A program made the position numbers and the translations under genes. The notes under the pieces were generated by a model that had not been told where the DNA came from, searched no databases, and was given only the letters and a program-made list of their open reading frames with translations. Positions 51,605 to 59,740 of a stretch of 64,000 nt of DNA are shown here, piece after piece; position 1 is the stretch's first letter, and each line of letters starts with the position of its first letter. Location: the NCBI RefSeq assembly GCF_031432215.1, contig NZ_JAVKGN010000002.1:1-64000 (forward strand). The letters are read 5' to 3'. The stretch is from Halodesulfurarchaeum sp. HSR-GB (GTDB lineage: Archaea > Halobacteriota > Halobacteria > Halobacteriales > Halobacteriaceae).

Positions 51605-53026
51605 ATGAGTCAGGCAACCCTTAGTGGCGGTTCCATCGATTTCGGGGTTGACAACCCGCTTGCCTACTACACCACTCGAATCAATCGGTGGACCTTCGAG
51701 AACAAGAAAATACGCCGATACGTCGAAGACAAGCTCGAAGGACGGGTCCTTAATGCGACAGCCGGGAAGACCCATCTCAAGCACGATCAAGACGTCATCC
51801 GGAATGATATCGACCCCGAGAAGGACGCCGACGTCCACGTCGACGTTCGAGACCTCCTCGACGAATTCGAGCCCGAGTCTTTCGACACGGTCGTATACGA
51901 TCCCCCATTCACGAAATCGCAAGCTGACACGACTTACAACACCGATCATCCGGGATATGGGCAAGCCGTCAAGTCTGTGTTCGACGATCTCCTACGGCCC
52001 GGCGGGCAGCTAATTCAAGTCGGATACACCTCGAATGGGATGCCACTCGATTGGGGCTATGAACGGACGCATATCGGCCTGATGAACACGTTCGGACGGC
52101 AGTACGATATTCTCATCACCGTCGATCTTAATTCTCGGACGTCTACTGACCTCCCGGTGACGCTCGAGCGAACGGTCGCGATGAACGGGTCGCCGAAAGC
52201 CGGCGGACAAAACGAGCCGTTCCCAGTCCACTATCAATTCAGTCGCGACGAAACTGAGCAACAAGACGCACTCAGGTCCTTCCTGGAAGAGTACACCCAC
52301 GGATGGGTGGTCGATTTGTATGCGGATTCGCCGTCGATCGAAGCCGGCCCGCTTTTCGAAAACGACCCCAACAACCCAAGCAGTCACACGGATTTCGACC
52401 CCTTGGAGACTGCATCCGAACTCCCGTATCGATTCAACACCATCATCTTCGATCCAGGAGAGCAAACGTTTCTCGAACAAACCGAGTACGACGGTTCGAC
52501 TACAGGCAAAGATACGGCCATCAAACGAGAGATCAATCAGGTCCTCACTCAGCGAGGGCGAATTATCCAAGTCGGTCGGACCAGTTCGGTCATGCCCAGC
52601 TCAGTTATGGACGACGGCTTCGATTATGCACGAATCGGTGTGGGAATTTTCAGTCACCCCGGCGCCGGCCACGATCTGATTGCGACCGTCGACGAACGCC
52701 GATCGGAACCGGATACCAATGACTCAGAACCGATTCCATCAGGGCCAACCCGATTCGAGTGTTTTCATTGTGAGGAAGAGTGGTACGTTGCCGACTATCC
52801 GGCCATGCAAACCGACTGTCCCGAATGTGGTGCCCTGCCGGGGTCGATGTGTACAGAAGAAGTAGACGGCAAGTTGATACCTGCAAACCCACGAACTCCT
52901 CGCGAGGGGTTGCATCAGGCGCGAGAAGAATTCGCTCGCTCACTCGAGAAATTGGAGTGCCCCAACCACGAAAATGGGCACGTAGTGATGGAGACCTCCC
53001 AATATCTCCCCTTCCAAATAGGGTAG
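51605..53026 (+). CDS. Tandem two-domain methyltransferase-fold protein with zinc ribbon
   Basis: A 473-aa protein, start ATG 51605 after a T5 tract (51580-51584). Domain 1 (about 30-205): LNATAGKTHLKHDQDVIRND, then FDTVVYDPPFTK (D99) and LRPGGQLIQVGYTSNGMP. Domain 2 (about 225-395) repeats the plan, FNTIIFDPGEQTFL and LTQRGRIIQVGRTSSVMP, but with DPGE instead of DPPF, so it is probably inactive. Then FECFHCEEEWYVADYP / DCPECGALPGSMC forms a zinc ribbon and CPNHENGH closes the protein. With the two preceding genes it makes a three-gene methyltransferase cluster. Confidence 0.72.
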   Translation: MSQATLSGGSIDFGVDNPLAYYTTRINRWTFENKKIRRYVEDKLEGRVLNATAGKTHLKHDQDVIRNDIDPEKDADVHVDVRDLLDEFEPESFDTVVYDPPFTKSQADTTYNTDHPGYGQAVKSVFDDLLRPGGQLIQVGYTSNGMPLDWGYERTHIGLMNTFGRQYDILITVDLNSRTSTDLPVTLERTVAMNGSPKAGGQNEPFPVHYQFSRDETEQQDALRSFLEEYTHGWVVDLYADSPSIEAGPLFENDPNNPSSHTDFDPLETASELPYRFNTIIFDPGEQTFLEQTEYDGSTTGKDTAIKREINQVLTQRGRIIQVGRTSSVMPSSVMDDGFDYARIGVGIFSHPGAGHDLIATVDERRSEPDTNDSEPIPSGPTRFECFHCEEEWYVADYPAMQTDCPECGALPGSMCTEEVDGKLIPANPRTPREGLHQAREEFARSLEKLECPNHENGHVVMETSQYLPFQIG

Positions 53027-53029
53027 CCG

Positions 53030-53476
53030 TTACTGTTCGAGAGTGCTGTTCTTGACGTCCGAATATTCATCAGACGTAACAAGCGATCTCACATCCTCGC
53101 GTTCCAGAAGGTCCGTCAGTTGATCCTCCGGGCCTTCGACTAAAATCAAGCCCTTATCTTGGATTTCTGAGTCCGCCACCTCGAAGTCCTCCATCTCATT
53201 GATGCCTGAAATTGCCTCCTCAGTCTGGCTTGAAATGATCTCAGCCTCCTTTTCCTCGAAAGCATCCCAGTCCTCTTCCGAAGGTTGGGTCTTGTTCCCG
53301 ATCATTTCATTGTATACCTCACGAATCTCAGAATCATCGATCGAAACACCGACGCCAACTTCTGTCGTTTCGATTTGTTGCTCCTCGCTAGATCCTCCAA
53401 GGCATCCAGTTGTAGCCACAACAGCACCAGCACCAATCGCTCCGATCAACTGACGGCGTGAAAGCTCGCGAACCAT
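53030..53476 (-). CDS. Tat-exported lipoprotein
   Basis: 148 residues on the minus strand from ATG 53476: MVRELSRRQLIGAIGAGAVV, then ATTGCLGGSS, a Tat signal with lipobox. The frame extends 42 codons upstream, but that part would precede the signal peptide. The mature part is acidic, Glu-rich and helical. The 3 bp between stops of this gene and the methyltransferase gene make them convergent. An exclusion or surface role is conceivable, as for plasmid lipoproteins, but unproven. Confidence 0.78.
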   Translation of the reverse strand: MVRELSRRQLIGAIGAGAVVATTGCLGGSSEEQQIETTEVGVGVSIDDSEIREVYNEMIGNKTQPSEEDWDAFEEKEAEIISSQTEEAISGINEMEDFEVADSEIQDKGLILVEGPEDQLTDLLEREDVRSLVTSDEYSDVKNSTLEQ

Positions 53477-53569
53477 AAGTGGCGGTATTGCCCCCTCTGA
53501 ATTATATCTTTGCCATTTGTACCAATATCCTTCCCCGTTTTTCTTGCTGTCTGTGAAAGTGAAGCAGTC

Positions 53570-53977
53570 ATGTCCAATTTCCCACTCGACGGTGCTGGCC
53601 ATCTCTCCGAATGGTCAGAGCCCATGTTGAACGACGTTCGCGACGTTCTCTATCAGTTGAGAACTGCAACAGCCAACCCCGAAGTGGCCCAACGACTCGA
53701 CTGGCTCTTCGAAGCCCTTGGAGAAGAATTGGCCACTCGTCACGGATCTCACAACCCGGAGTTGGTCGGCACACCGCCACTCGAGGTCACAATCCATCAA
53801 GACGAAATCTACATCGAAGACGCAAACGGCCTCGATGTGGTGTCCTGGACGAAAGAAGAATGGGCCATGAATCCTCAAACCACTCTGGCTATCGCGAACG
53901 CCATCCAGCTGGCGCATACCGACCCAACCCGGCTTCTGATCGAGCAGCACAATCACATGCAAGCACAGATCCAGTAA
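53570..53977 (+). CDS. Hypothetical protein
   Basis: 135 residues from ATG 53570 (T5 at 53538-53542, 27 nt before). Helical N-terminus (VRDVLYQLRTATANPEVAQR) and C-terminus (TLAIANAIQLAHTDPTRLLI). No family. Ends 7 bp before the next gene. Confidence 0.62.
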   Translation: MSNFPLDGAGHLSEWSEPMLNDVRDVLYQLRTATANPEVAQRLDWLFEALGEELATRHGSHNPELVGTPPLEVTIHQDEIYIEDANGLDVVSWTKEEWAMNPQTTLAIANAIQLAHTDPTRLLIEQHNHMQAQIQ

Positions 53978-53984
53978 TCCAACA

Positions 53985-54347
53985 ATGGCACTACTTGAAA
54001 ACGGTCTAATCGACCGAGAGATCGTCAACGCCGAATTCGATTCGGGGTCCTTGATCCTGCATTTCGAAGAGGGGAATCCGCTAATCATCAACGATCGCGG
54101 CGGCGGAGGCCTTGGGTTCGGGGTCAAATCGGATGGAGACAATCTCCCACCTTATGAAGAAGTCATGCGGATTGCTCCGGAAAAGGCTCCATTAGAAGAA
54201 GGTGAGCCCTGCCCGGAGTGTGGATACCCCTTCGACGTCGACGAATGGGAAGAATGGTACTCCGGGAAGGGGATCGAAATGGGAGAAGAGACGTGGATAT
54301 ACACCTGCCCGAACTGCCTTCAAGAAACCTGCGAAGTGGGGACATAA
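53985..54347 (+). CDS. Zinc-ribbon protein
   Basis: A 120-aa protein. PCPECGYPFDVDEWEEWYSG and TYICPNC-like IYTCPNCLQETCE form a zinc ribbon at the C-terminal end; the N-terminus is strand-rich (LILHFEEGNPLIIND). It closely resembles in plan the 105-aa protein at 56219. Starts 7 bp after the previous stop. Confidence 0.66.
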   Translation: MALLENGLIDREIVNAEFDSGSLILHFEEGNPLIINDRGGGGLGFGVKSDGDNLPPYEEVMRIAPEKAPLEEGEPCPECGYPFDVDEWEEWYSGKGIEMGEETWIYTCPNCLQETCEVGT

Positions 54348-54350
54348 GCA

Positions 54351-55350
54351 ATGAGCTCGACAGCAAAAACGGGGTCTAATTCTCCGACCCACTTTCACCA
54401 TCGTTCCTCGAGTACGGCAAGCGAATGCCAATGCCCAATCCATCGCGAGCGAATTCATGAGCCGTTCACAGCCCCACTTGGCCTCTCTTTCGCCTCACAG
54501 GTTTCGGTCCAGGAGATCAGCCGAGAGGAGGCCCTTCAAATCTATCGCGAGCATCACTCATACAAAAACGACCTGCCCCAGATGAACATTACCCACCACG
54601 GCCTCTACTATCAGGACGAACTCCTAGGGGCGATCACGTATCGATATCCTCGATTCAGTTCTAAGAATGTGTTCTTCGACGAAGATGGCCAGATAACGAC
54701 TCAATCTATCTCCAAGCGAAAGCTGGATAACCTGCCTGAGGAAGTTCGGCCAGCTGTAGCCGAGAAGTTTCCCCGGCCCAAAAACAGCAGCGTGGCGTAC
54801 AAGGAGAAATTCTCCGGTGATGCGTTCGTGACTGCCTCTCGGATCTGTATCGGTGTTTCCATGCCAAATTTCGCGAGTGCCTCACTCGCCCGATCGTAAG
54901 AGAAATTTGTCGATGACTACAGAGACTGTCGTCTTCGACCCACTCCGAGAGGTCCTTCGGAAGGAGATGCTGCTGATTTTGATCGTATCGGATGAAGTTG
55001 TAGGTCACGGCTGTAATCGTACAATGTAAAGGGCTTCCCGTTAGTTAATATTTGGGAGAGGTTTCAGGTGGAGACGGGATCTAAGTGGGTTGTTGTGTCG
55101 ATGTTTTTTGGACAGGCTCTACAGCGATGAATTCCCGAATCTGCAATACCTGGGAACCTTCGTCAAATCCAATTTCGAAGGGAGCATGATCAAAGCCCTT
55201 CGAGACAAGGGATGGACTCTCGCTACACTTAGCGAGCCGTCTACCCCCTCGAATCGGGAGGAACAGGAGATCAACAGCGACTTCAAGTGGGTCTTCCTCA
55301 ACCCGGTCGAACGGATCCGCAAACAGTCCATGCTGAACGACTTTCAGTGA
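54351..55350 (+). pseudogene. Mom-like DNA-modification/GNAT gene, broken by a stop and a MITE-like insertion
   Basis: Two fragments of one gene. 54351-54896 encodes a 182-aa part with REEALQIYREHHSYKNDLPQ, LLGAITYRYP and TASRICIGVSMPNFASASLA; the second part (to TAA-free end 55350) encodes LGTFVKSNFEGSMIKALRDK. This is the block order of Mom-like/GNAT proteins. A TAA at 54897-54899 interrupts the frame, and 54917-55118 looks like an insertion flanked by CTACAG; deleting it joins EKFVDDYSDEFPNLQY in the original frame, giving about 265 codons with only the one stop. Mom-family enzymes modify adenine in phage DNA against restriction. The second fragment's own ATG at 55090 is probably not used. 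Confidence 0.65.
54917..55118. mobile_element. 196-bp MITE-like insertion with 6-bp target duplication
   Basis: The segment is bounded by direct repeats CTACAG (54917-54922 and 55119-55124). Just inside, the left end reads AGACTGTC and the right end, on the other strand, AGCCTGTC: terminal inverted repeats matching 7 of 8. There is no coding capacity for a transposase. Removal of 202 bp (one repeat plus insert) restores the host reading frame exactly. Confidence 0.6.
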
Positions 55351-55356
55351 TCTACA

Positions 55357-56184
55357 ATGGGAACAACAACCGATTCCACGACTAGTAACAACGCCGCTCA
55401 AGTCACCGAGAGAACCGATCAACTCCCCCGAACAGTCGCAGGCTGGGCCCGCGTCGAGCCAGAACGTGATGAAACAATCGTCGAATATTGGAAGAGGGGG
55501 AGCAACCACGTCAACGGCCAGTACGAACAACTCAGGATACGGCGGTTCCGTGATGGGGAATTCCGGCTCATCAAAAGTTCCTTCGACCAGTTTCGGCACC
55601 TACTGAGCAGCCAAACCATCAACACCTGGGATGATTTCGATTGGCTGTGGGAAACCGCTCAAAAAGAGATGAATCGATTCCCCGCCAACGAACAATTCGA
55701 TTCAAAGCCCGAACTCCCCAAGCAAGTCGGTAACTGGGAGTTGATGGACCTGTCCGGGGCCGAATCCCTCGACAAAACTCAGTGGGAATTGAACTGGGGG
55801 AGCGCCGAATTGTCGATCGAGGAAACGGAATTCGAATCCCATTACAGTCACACCAAGCGCCTCGAGAAGATTACCTACTCGGAGCCGGCCTTCAAGATAA
55901 CCGTCGCGACCGACGTGCCCCGAACGATGGCATACGAAATCGGTATTCATACACTCGAGACTGTGCAACAGCCTCTTTCCGAACTACAGCAGGAACAAAA
56001 TCGGCTTCAAGAAATCACAGGCATCGGGCCAAAAAAGGCCCAGCAGTTGATCCTTCTCGGGTTCACTACCCCCAACGACCTCGAGAGTTTCATCAAACAC
56101 GGTTCGGAAATCAATCATCACCACGGAGACGCCGTCGACAAACTTCTCACCGAGACAGTTCGCGAAGATCTCAGGAACCTGTAG
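55357..56184 (+). CDS. Helix-hairpin-helix domain protein
   Basis: A 275-aa protein. The C-terminal part LQEITGIGPKKAQQLILLGF, then TTPNDLESFI, is a classical HhH DNA-binding motif (about 215-250). The N-terminal 200 residues are mixed alpha/beta with many Trp, and have no recognised family. HhH motifs bind the DNA backbone without sequence specificity, which suits a DNA-processing role near the modification genes. Confidence 0.72.
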   Translation: MGTTTDSTTSNNAAQVTERTDQLPRTVAGWARVEPERDETIVEYWKRGSNHVNGQYEQLRIRRFRDGEFRLIKSSFDQFRHLLSSQTINTWDDFDWLWETAQKEMNRFPANEQFDSKPELPKQVGNWELMDLSGAESLDKTQWELNWGSAELSIEETEFESHYSHTKRLEKITYSEPAFKITVATDVPRTMAYEIGIHTLETVQQPLSELQQEQNRLQEITGIGPKKAQQLILLGFTTPNDLESFIKHGSEINHHHGDAVDKLLTETVREDLRNL

Positions 56185-56218
56185 ATGTGTGTTTTTGTGC
56201 CCGTGTATCAGGTGAGGC

Positions 56219-56536
56219 ATGAAAGCAGTTGCAGTAATCGACACCGACACCGTTCCCGGAGAATCGCCTGAAACCGCAATCGAGCCGGACGAAATTCTCA
56301 AAATCAAAGAGATCAACGTCCACGAAAATTGGGAGAAGGGAGAGCCCTGTCCCGAATGCGGCAGCGAAGAAATTTCCGTAATGTCGCTCGACGAAGATCG
56401 GTATCATAGTGCCGATGGGAAATACGAATTCATACGAAAGGGCGATGCTATCGGCCCCGGCGTCTCATTCATTTGTGGAGACTGTTTGGAAACTCTCCAA
56501 CACATCCCCGTCGAATCGATCCTCAACGAACTCTGA
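56219..56536 (+). CDS. Zinc-ribbon protein
   Basis: A 105-aa protein. PCPECGSEEISVMSLDEDRY and SFICGDCLETLQHIP form a zinc ribbon. T5 at 56192-56196 and GGTGAGG give the textbook junction unit, 23 nt to the ATG. Similar in plan to the 120-aa protein at 53985. Confidence 0.68.
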   Translation: MKAVAVIDTDTVPGESPETAIEPDEILKIKEINVHENWEKGEPCPECGSEEISVMSLDEDRYHSADGKYEFIRKGDAIGPGVSFICGDCLETLQHIPVESILNEL

Positions 56537-56570
56537 GATCGCTCCCAAGTTCCGAACTTTTCACATCACC

Positions 56571-56948
56571 ATGAAGACCATCAAAGAAATCCTCGACAGC
56601 CTCGAAGCCGAATCGCCAGAAGAACTGGAATTGGGAGAAGGGTATACGATCAAAGCAGACGGATCCATGGACCTGACTATCGAAAAGATAGCCGAACACC
56701 GCCTGTCCGTTGCTCATTACTTCAAGCAACGGGGCGACCTTATGAGGGATCCAGAAATCGTCTTCGACGTCAGCGATGAAGACTGGACCCCCATCGAGTT
56801 CCGAACTGACCCCCACACCCACGATTACGACGAAAACGGCCTTGGAATCAATGACTTCCTCAATCTGTGGAATCGGAACCTCCGAAACCAAAGATTCGTC
56901 AAAAACGCCGAAGACGAGTCGATGGTAGAACACCTCGGGGATTCCTGA
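56571..56948 (+). CDS. DUF6908-like protein
   Basis: 125 residues from ATG 56571. MDLTIEKIAEHRLSVAHYFK and RGDLMRDPEIVFDVSDEDWT match the DUF6908 phrase (D-L-x-I-E-x-I ... L-S-V-A-H-Y ... G-D-L-M-x-D-P), found in phage and plasmid proteins. No enzymatic role is known to me. The frame is open upstream inside the previous gene, but the internal start 35 bp after its stop is more sensible. Confidence 0.68.
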   Translation: MKTIKEILDSLEAESPEELELGEGYTIKADGSMDLTIEKIAEHRLSVAHYFKQRGDLMRDPEIVFDVSDEDWTPIEFRTDPHTHDYDENGLGINDFLNLWNRNLRNQRFVKNAEDESMVEHLGDS

Positions 56949-56989
56949 TTATATATCTCTGTTTTTTGTAACCTTGTGAGGAGTGAGTT

Positions 56990-57751
56990 ATGGAGTTAGT
57001 ACTAAACCGACTGCCCGAAGAAGTCACAGACTACGTCTTCGATCAGCTGGAAGACCGGCTCACGAGCGATGGGCTTGCGGTGGCAATGCAAGACATCGAG
57101 ATGTCAGTTGATTACGAAGGCCAGGAGATCACTACCGAGGCGTCCGTGATCGGACGGGTCGTGATCAACACCGCCCTCGAAAAGATCCGAGATATCGAAT
57201 GGGAGATCGAACACAACGAACGAGACGACTTCACTCTCGAAGAGATGCAGCAGGCCCGAGATACGCTGCGTCTTGCTGAAAGAGGCATTCGAGATCGCGA
57301 GACCTACACGAAGATCGACGTCCGATGCCCAGTCTGTGGTTCCACAGACGTTGATCACACAGAAGAAACCATTCCAAATGGCTTCAGCAGGCACTACGTT
57401 CACCCAACCTGCGGGAACTGCAAAACCACATATACTGTCGAGATGGTGGCCATCGACGTCTCCTTCCAAGACGCCGGCCACGAAGCTCACAGTGGTGTCT
57501 CGCAGATGGGCGTAACGACGAACGAGCACGAATACGCAACCGCTGAAGAATACGCCAAGGTCCCGGAAGTCGATCTTCAAAGCCTTAACTGGCCCCTCGA
57601 ATGCGACGAATGTGGAGAAGTTCTCAGAGGAAACAACCTTCTTTCGCCCGAATACGAGTCCGACCAGATATCCGAAGAAGCACTTGAAACGAAGGCCGTT
57701 TTTGAGTGCCCGAACTGCGAAAACCACCAAGTCGAGGAACCCGAACAATGA
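56990..57751 (+). CDS. Double zinc-ribbon protein
   Basis: A 253-aa protein. A helical N-terminus (to about 100), then RCPVCGSTDVDH / HPTCGNCKTTY and LECDECGEVLRGN / VFECPNCENHQ, two zinc ribbons. T6 at 56962-56967 with GTGAGGAG, 23 nt to the ATG. ATGA overlap with the next gene. May bind nucleic acid; no family name. Confidence 0.7.
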   Translation: MELVLNRLPEEVTDYVFDQLEDRLTSDGLAVAMQDIEMSVDYEGQEITTEASVIGRVVINTALEKIRDIEWEIEHNERDDFTLEEMQQARDTLRLAERGIRDRETYTKIDVRCPVCGSTDVDHTEETIPNGFSRHYVHPTCGNCKTTYTVEMVAIDVSFQDAGHEAHSGVSQMGVTTNEHEYATAEEYAKVPEVDLQSLNWPLECDECGEVLRGNNLLSPEYESDQISEEALETKAVFECPNCENHQVEEPEQ

Positions 57752-57984
57752 GCACAAGCGACACCGAATCGGCATTCCTAGGCTGCCCAAGCTGTGAACA
57801 AAAAGCATCGTTCACCATCGAAATAACCGGCGAACAACGAGACGTCGTATTCCAACAGACCAGCCGGGGCCGGGGCGTCCACTCAGCCGGCTCTGTCCAC
57901 GTCCACGATTACGACGAAACCAAACTCCGATGCGGCGAATGTGACGAAATCGTAGCCCTAAAGGATCTTATCCCGGTCGAATGA
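57748..57984 (+). CDS. Small zinc-ribbon protein
   Basis: 78 residues from ATG 57748, overlapping the previous stop (ATGA). LGCPSCEQKASFTI and LRCGECDEIVALK frame a beta-rich insert. Likely a partner of the double zinc-ribbon protein, because the two genes are coupled. Confidence 0.66.
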   Translation: MSTSDTESAFLGCPSCEQKASFTIEITGEQRDVVFQQTSRGRGVHSAGSVHVHDYDETKLRCGECDEIVALKDLIPVE

Positions 57985-58081
57985 AGTATCCAACATACAG
58001 AATTAACTGAAAACTGCAAATTCAGCATTATTTTGGACTGATTTGGTTTTTGTCCCTCTTTTCGACGGTGGCAGATCATCC

Positions 58082-58825
58082 ATGGCAATCTCTCAAACTC
58101 CCCAACAAACTGCCCGTTTGACAGCTCCAACAATCCAAGAGGCGGTCCCATACGGAGTCGAACGGCTCTATCTCAATCATCCACGAAGCTATATCGCCGT
58201 CCCCATCGCGACGGCCCACGATCTCGATACGGCCAGCCTGATCCAGAAGCACACAGCCGGGTCAGGAAGTCAGGCCAAAACCGGCGCGGAGGTCCTCGGG
58301 CTTATCGACGGAAACGGAAACACAACTGCCCGGGGCGAACAGGTCGTGCAGACGGCTCTGGGCAATTACGAGACACTCGGGGCCGCTCTTGGCGACCTGA
58401 GTAATCTCGAAGGTTCCTCGGGCCGGTTCGTCGACAAACGGCCACAGTGGGCGGATGCGGTCCGAGAAATCGGTCTACAATACGAGCCAGCGCGATTCAT
58501 CACCGAAGCAATTGCAAACAACGGCCCCACCACTCTCCCCGAGCTCGTCGTACTCGTTGGCGAACGTGCATCACAACCCTTCGCCCGCGAACTGTTCATC
58601 GATGATTCCATCGATATCCCATTTCCCCGGTTGAAAGCGACCGGCGCACTAGAGTCTCCTTCTGCCTACCGGGGAACAACCGTCTATCAACTGCATACCT
58701 GCCTCTTTCACTGTGGAGTGCTTCGCTCTCGAGGCTCCGATACATCGAACCTTCAACCCAAGGAATCGGTCTGGGAGCTAACTGACGCCGCTCAGAGCAT
58801 CCTGCAATCGGGGGGTCGGCAGTGA
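58082..58825 (+). CDS. Hypothetical protein coupled to the TGT-like gene
   Basis: 247 residues from ATG 58082 (T5 at 58047-58051; CGGTGG upstream). Mostly helical; YLNHPRSYIAVPIATAHDLD, then GNGNTTARGEQVVQTALGNY and ESVWELTDAAQSILQSGG at the end recall winged-helix/restriction-like plasmid proteins, but no family is certain. It overlaps the TGT-like gene by GTGA, so the two proteins may work together. Confidence 0.66.
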   Translation: MAISQTPQQTARLTAPTIQEAVPYGVERLYLNHPRSYIAVPIATAHDLDTASLIQKHTAGSGSQAKTGAEVLGLIDGNGNTTARGEQVVQTALGNYETLGAALGDLSNLEGSSGRFVDKRPQWADAVREIGLQYEPARFITEAIANNGPTTLPELVVLVGERASQPFARELFIDDSIDIPFPRLKATGALESPSAYRGTTVYQLHTCLFHCGVLRSRGSDTSNLQPKESVWELTDAAQSILQSGGRQ

Positions 58826-59697
58826 CTGACTCCGACAACCTCATGAGCCTTCTGAGCGGCCTCATCGATGGCCAATACGAGGTCCAAGATATCTACGCTC
58901 GAAACAACCGCCTGACTATCTACTCGGCCTCCTCTACTGGGGTTGGATCCAACTACGACTACCCTTACAAGCTCGAGAAATACCCCGGGTCTGAAACCAT
59001 TCGAGACACCTGTGTGGAATACATCCTCGACTCAAACATCAATGACCCGAGCGTAACGAACCAGGAAATCCTCGATATGGCCTTCGAGCGGCGAGCCGAT
59101 TACGTCGTGCCGAAAGACACACCCGGGAACGCAAAAGAAACGGTCGCCTCCCTCCGAGAATTTCGCAACCTGATGGACAAGCATCGCGACCTATACGGGC
59201 ATCTCACTCCGATCGCCCCACTCCAACCGCCTCACAAGGAAACGTACCTGAAATACGAATCGCTCTACGAGAAATTCCCCATCATTGGGATCGGTGGCCT
59301 TCGCAATGCCAATCCATCGCGGCAACTGGCTGCGGTGAAAAACGTTCGCGAAGTCGTAGGCCAAAAGCCCATCCACGGATTCGGAATGGGTGGTCAACTG
59401 GATTTCATCAAAACTGTTCGCGATAATCCGGGATTGATTCAATCGGTCGATCTATCCACACCCGAACAGGCGCCGATGAACGGCCATCAAATATCAGCCA
59501 CACTCAATCAAGTGGCGGGGCGAGCTCCCCACGGCGAAAAATCCAGCCAATTGCGTGGACTCTCTGCCGAACGCAATCTCTTAATCCTCAATTACCTCTA
59601 TTCGAACCTCCTCGATGACCACGAAATCGAATCGACGTGGAAATCAGTCTTCCAGGACCGGACTCTCGGTGAGTTTCGGCAATCGACACTGGCCTAA
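58822..59697 (+). CDS. dpdA: TGT-family base-exchange enzyme (DpdA-like, 7-deazaguanine DNA modification)
   Basis: 291 residues, GTG start overlapping the previous stop (GTGA). YVVPKDTPGN (D99), HLTPIAPLQPP, IIGIGGLRNANPSRQ, IHGFGMGGQLDFI and IQSVDLSTPEQAPMNG (D210) reproduce the order of tRNA-guanine transglycosylase motifs: substrate pocket, GG-loop, G-x-G strand, and the nucleophile Asp in the ...V-D-x-x-x-P... loop. Short DpdA proteins of phages, including a halovirus, share this and insert 7-deazaguanine bases into DNA. There is no zinc site and no PUA domain, unlike tRNA enzymes. Synthesis genes for preQ0 are not in the window; the host would supply it as in archaeosine synthesis. Confidence 0.72.
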   Translation: MTDSDNLMSLLSGLIDGQYEVQDIYARNNRLTIYSASSTGVGSNYDYPYKLEKYPGSETIRDTCVEYILDSNINDPSVTNQEILDMAFERRADYVVPKDTPGNAKETVASLREFRNLMDKHRDLYGHLTPIAPLQPPHKETYLKYESLYEKFPIIGIGGLRNANPSRQLAAVKNVREVVGQKPIHGFGMGGQLDFIKTVRDNPGLIQSVDLSTPEQAPMNGHQISATLNQVAGRAPHGEKSSQLRGLSAERNLLILNYLYSNLLDDHEIESTWKSVFQDRTLGEFRQSTLA

Positions 59698-59740
59698 CCC
59701 GTTGTTTTTTGACTGCCTGTAAAGCTGGACAGTTTCAACC

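Noticed and set aside
54706-55008. 100-aa minus-strand open frame over the Mom-like gene and insertion
   Set aside because: It crosses the boundary of the insertion and the coding strand is clearly + on both sides.
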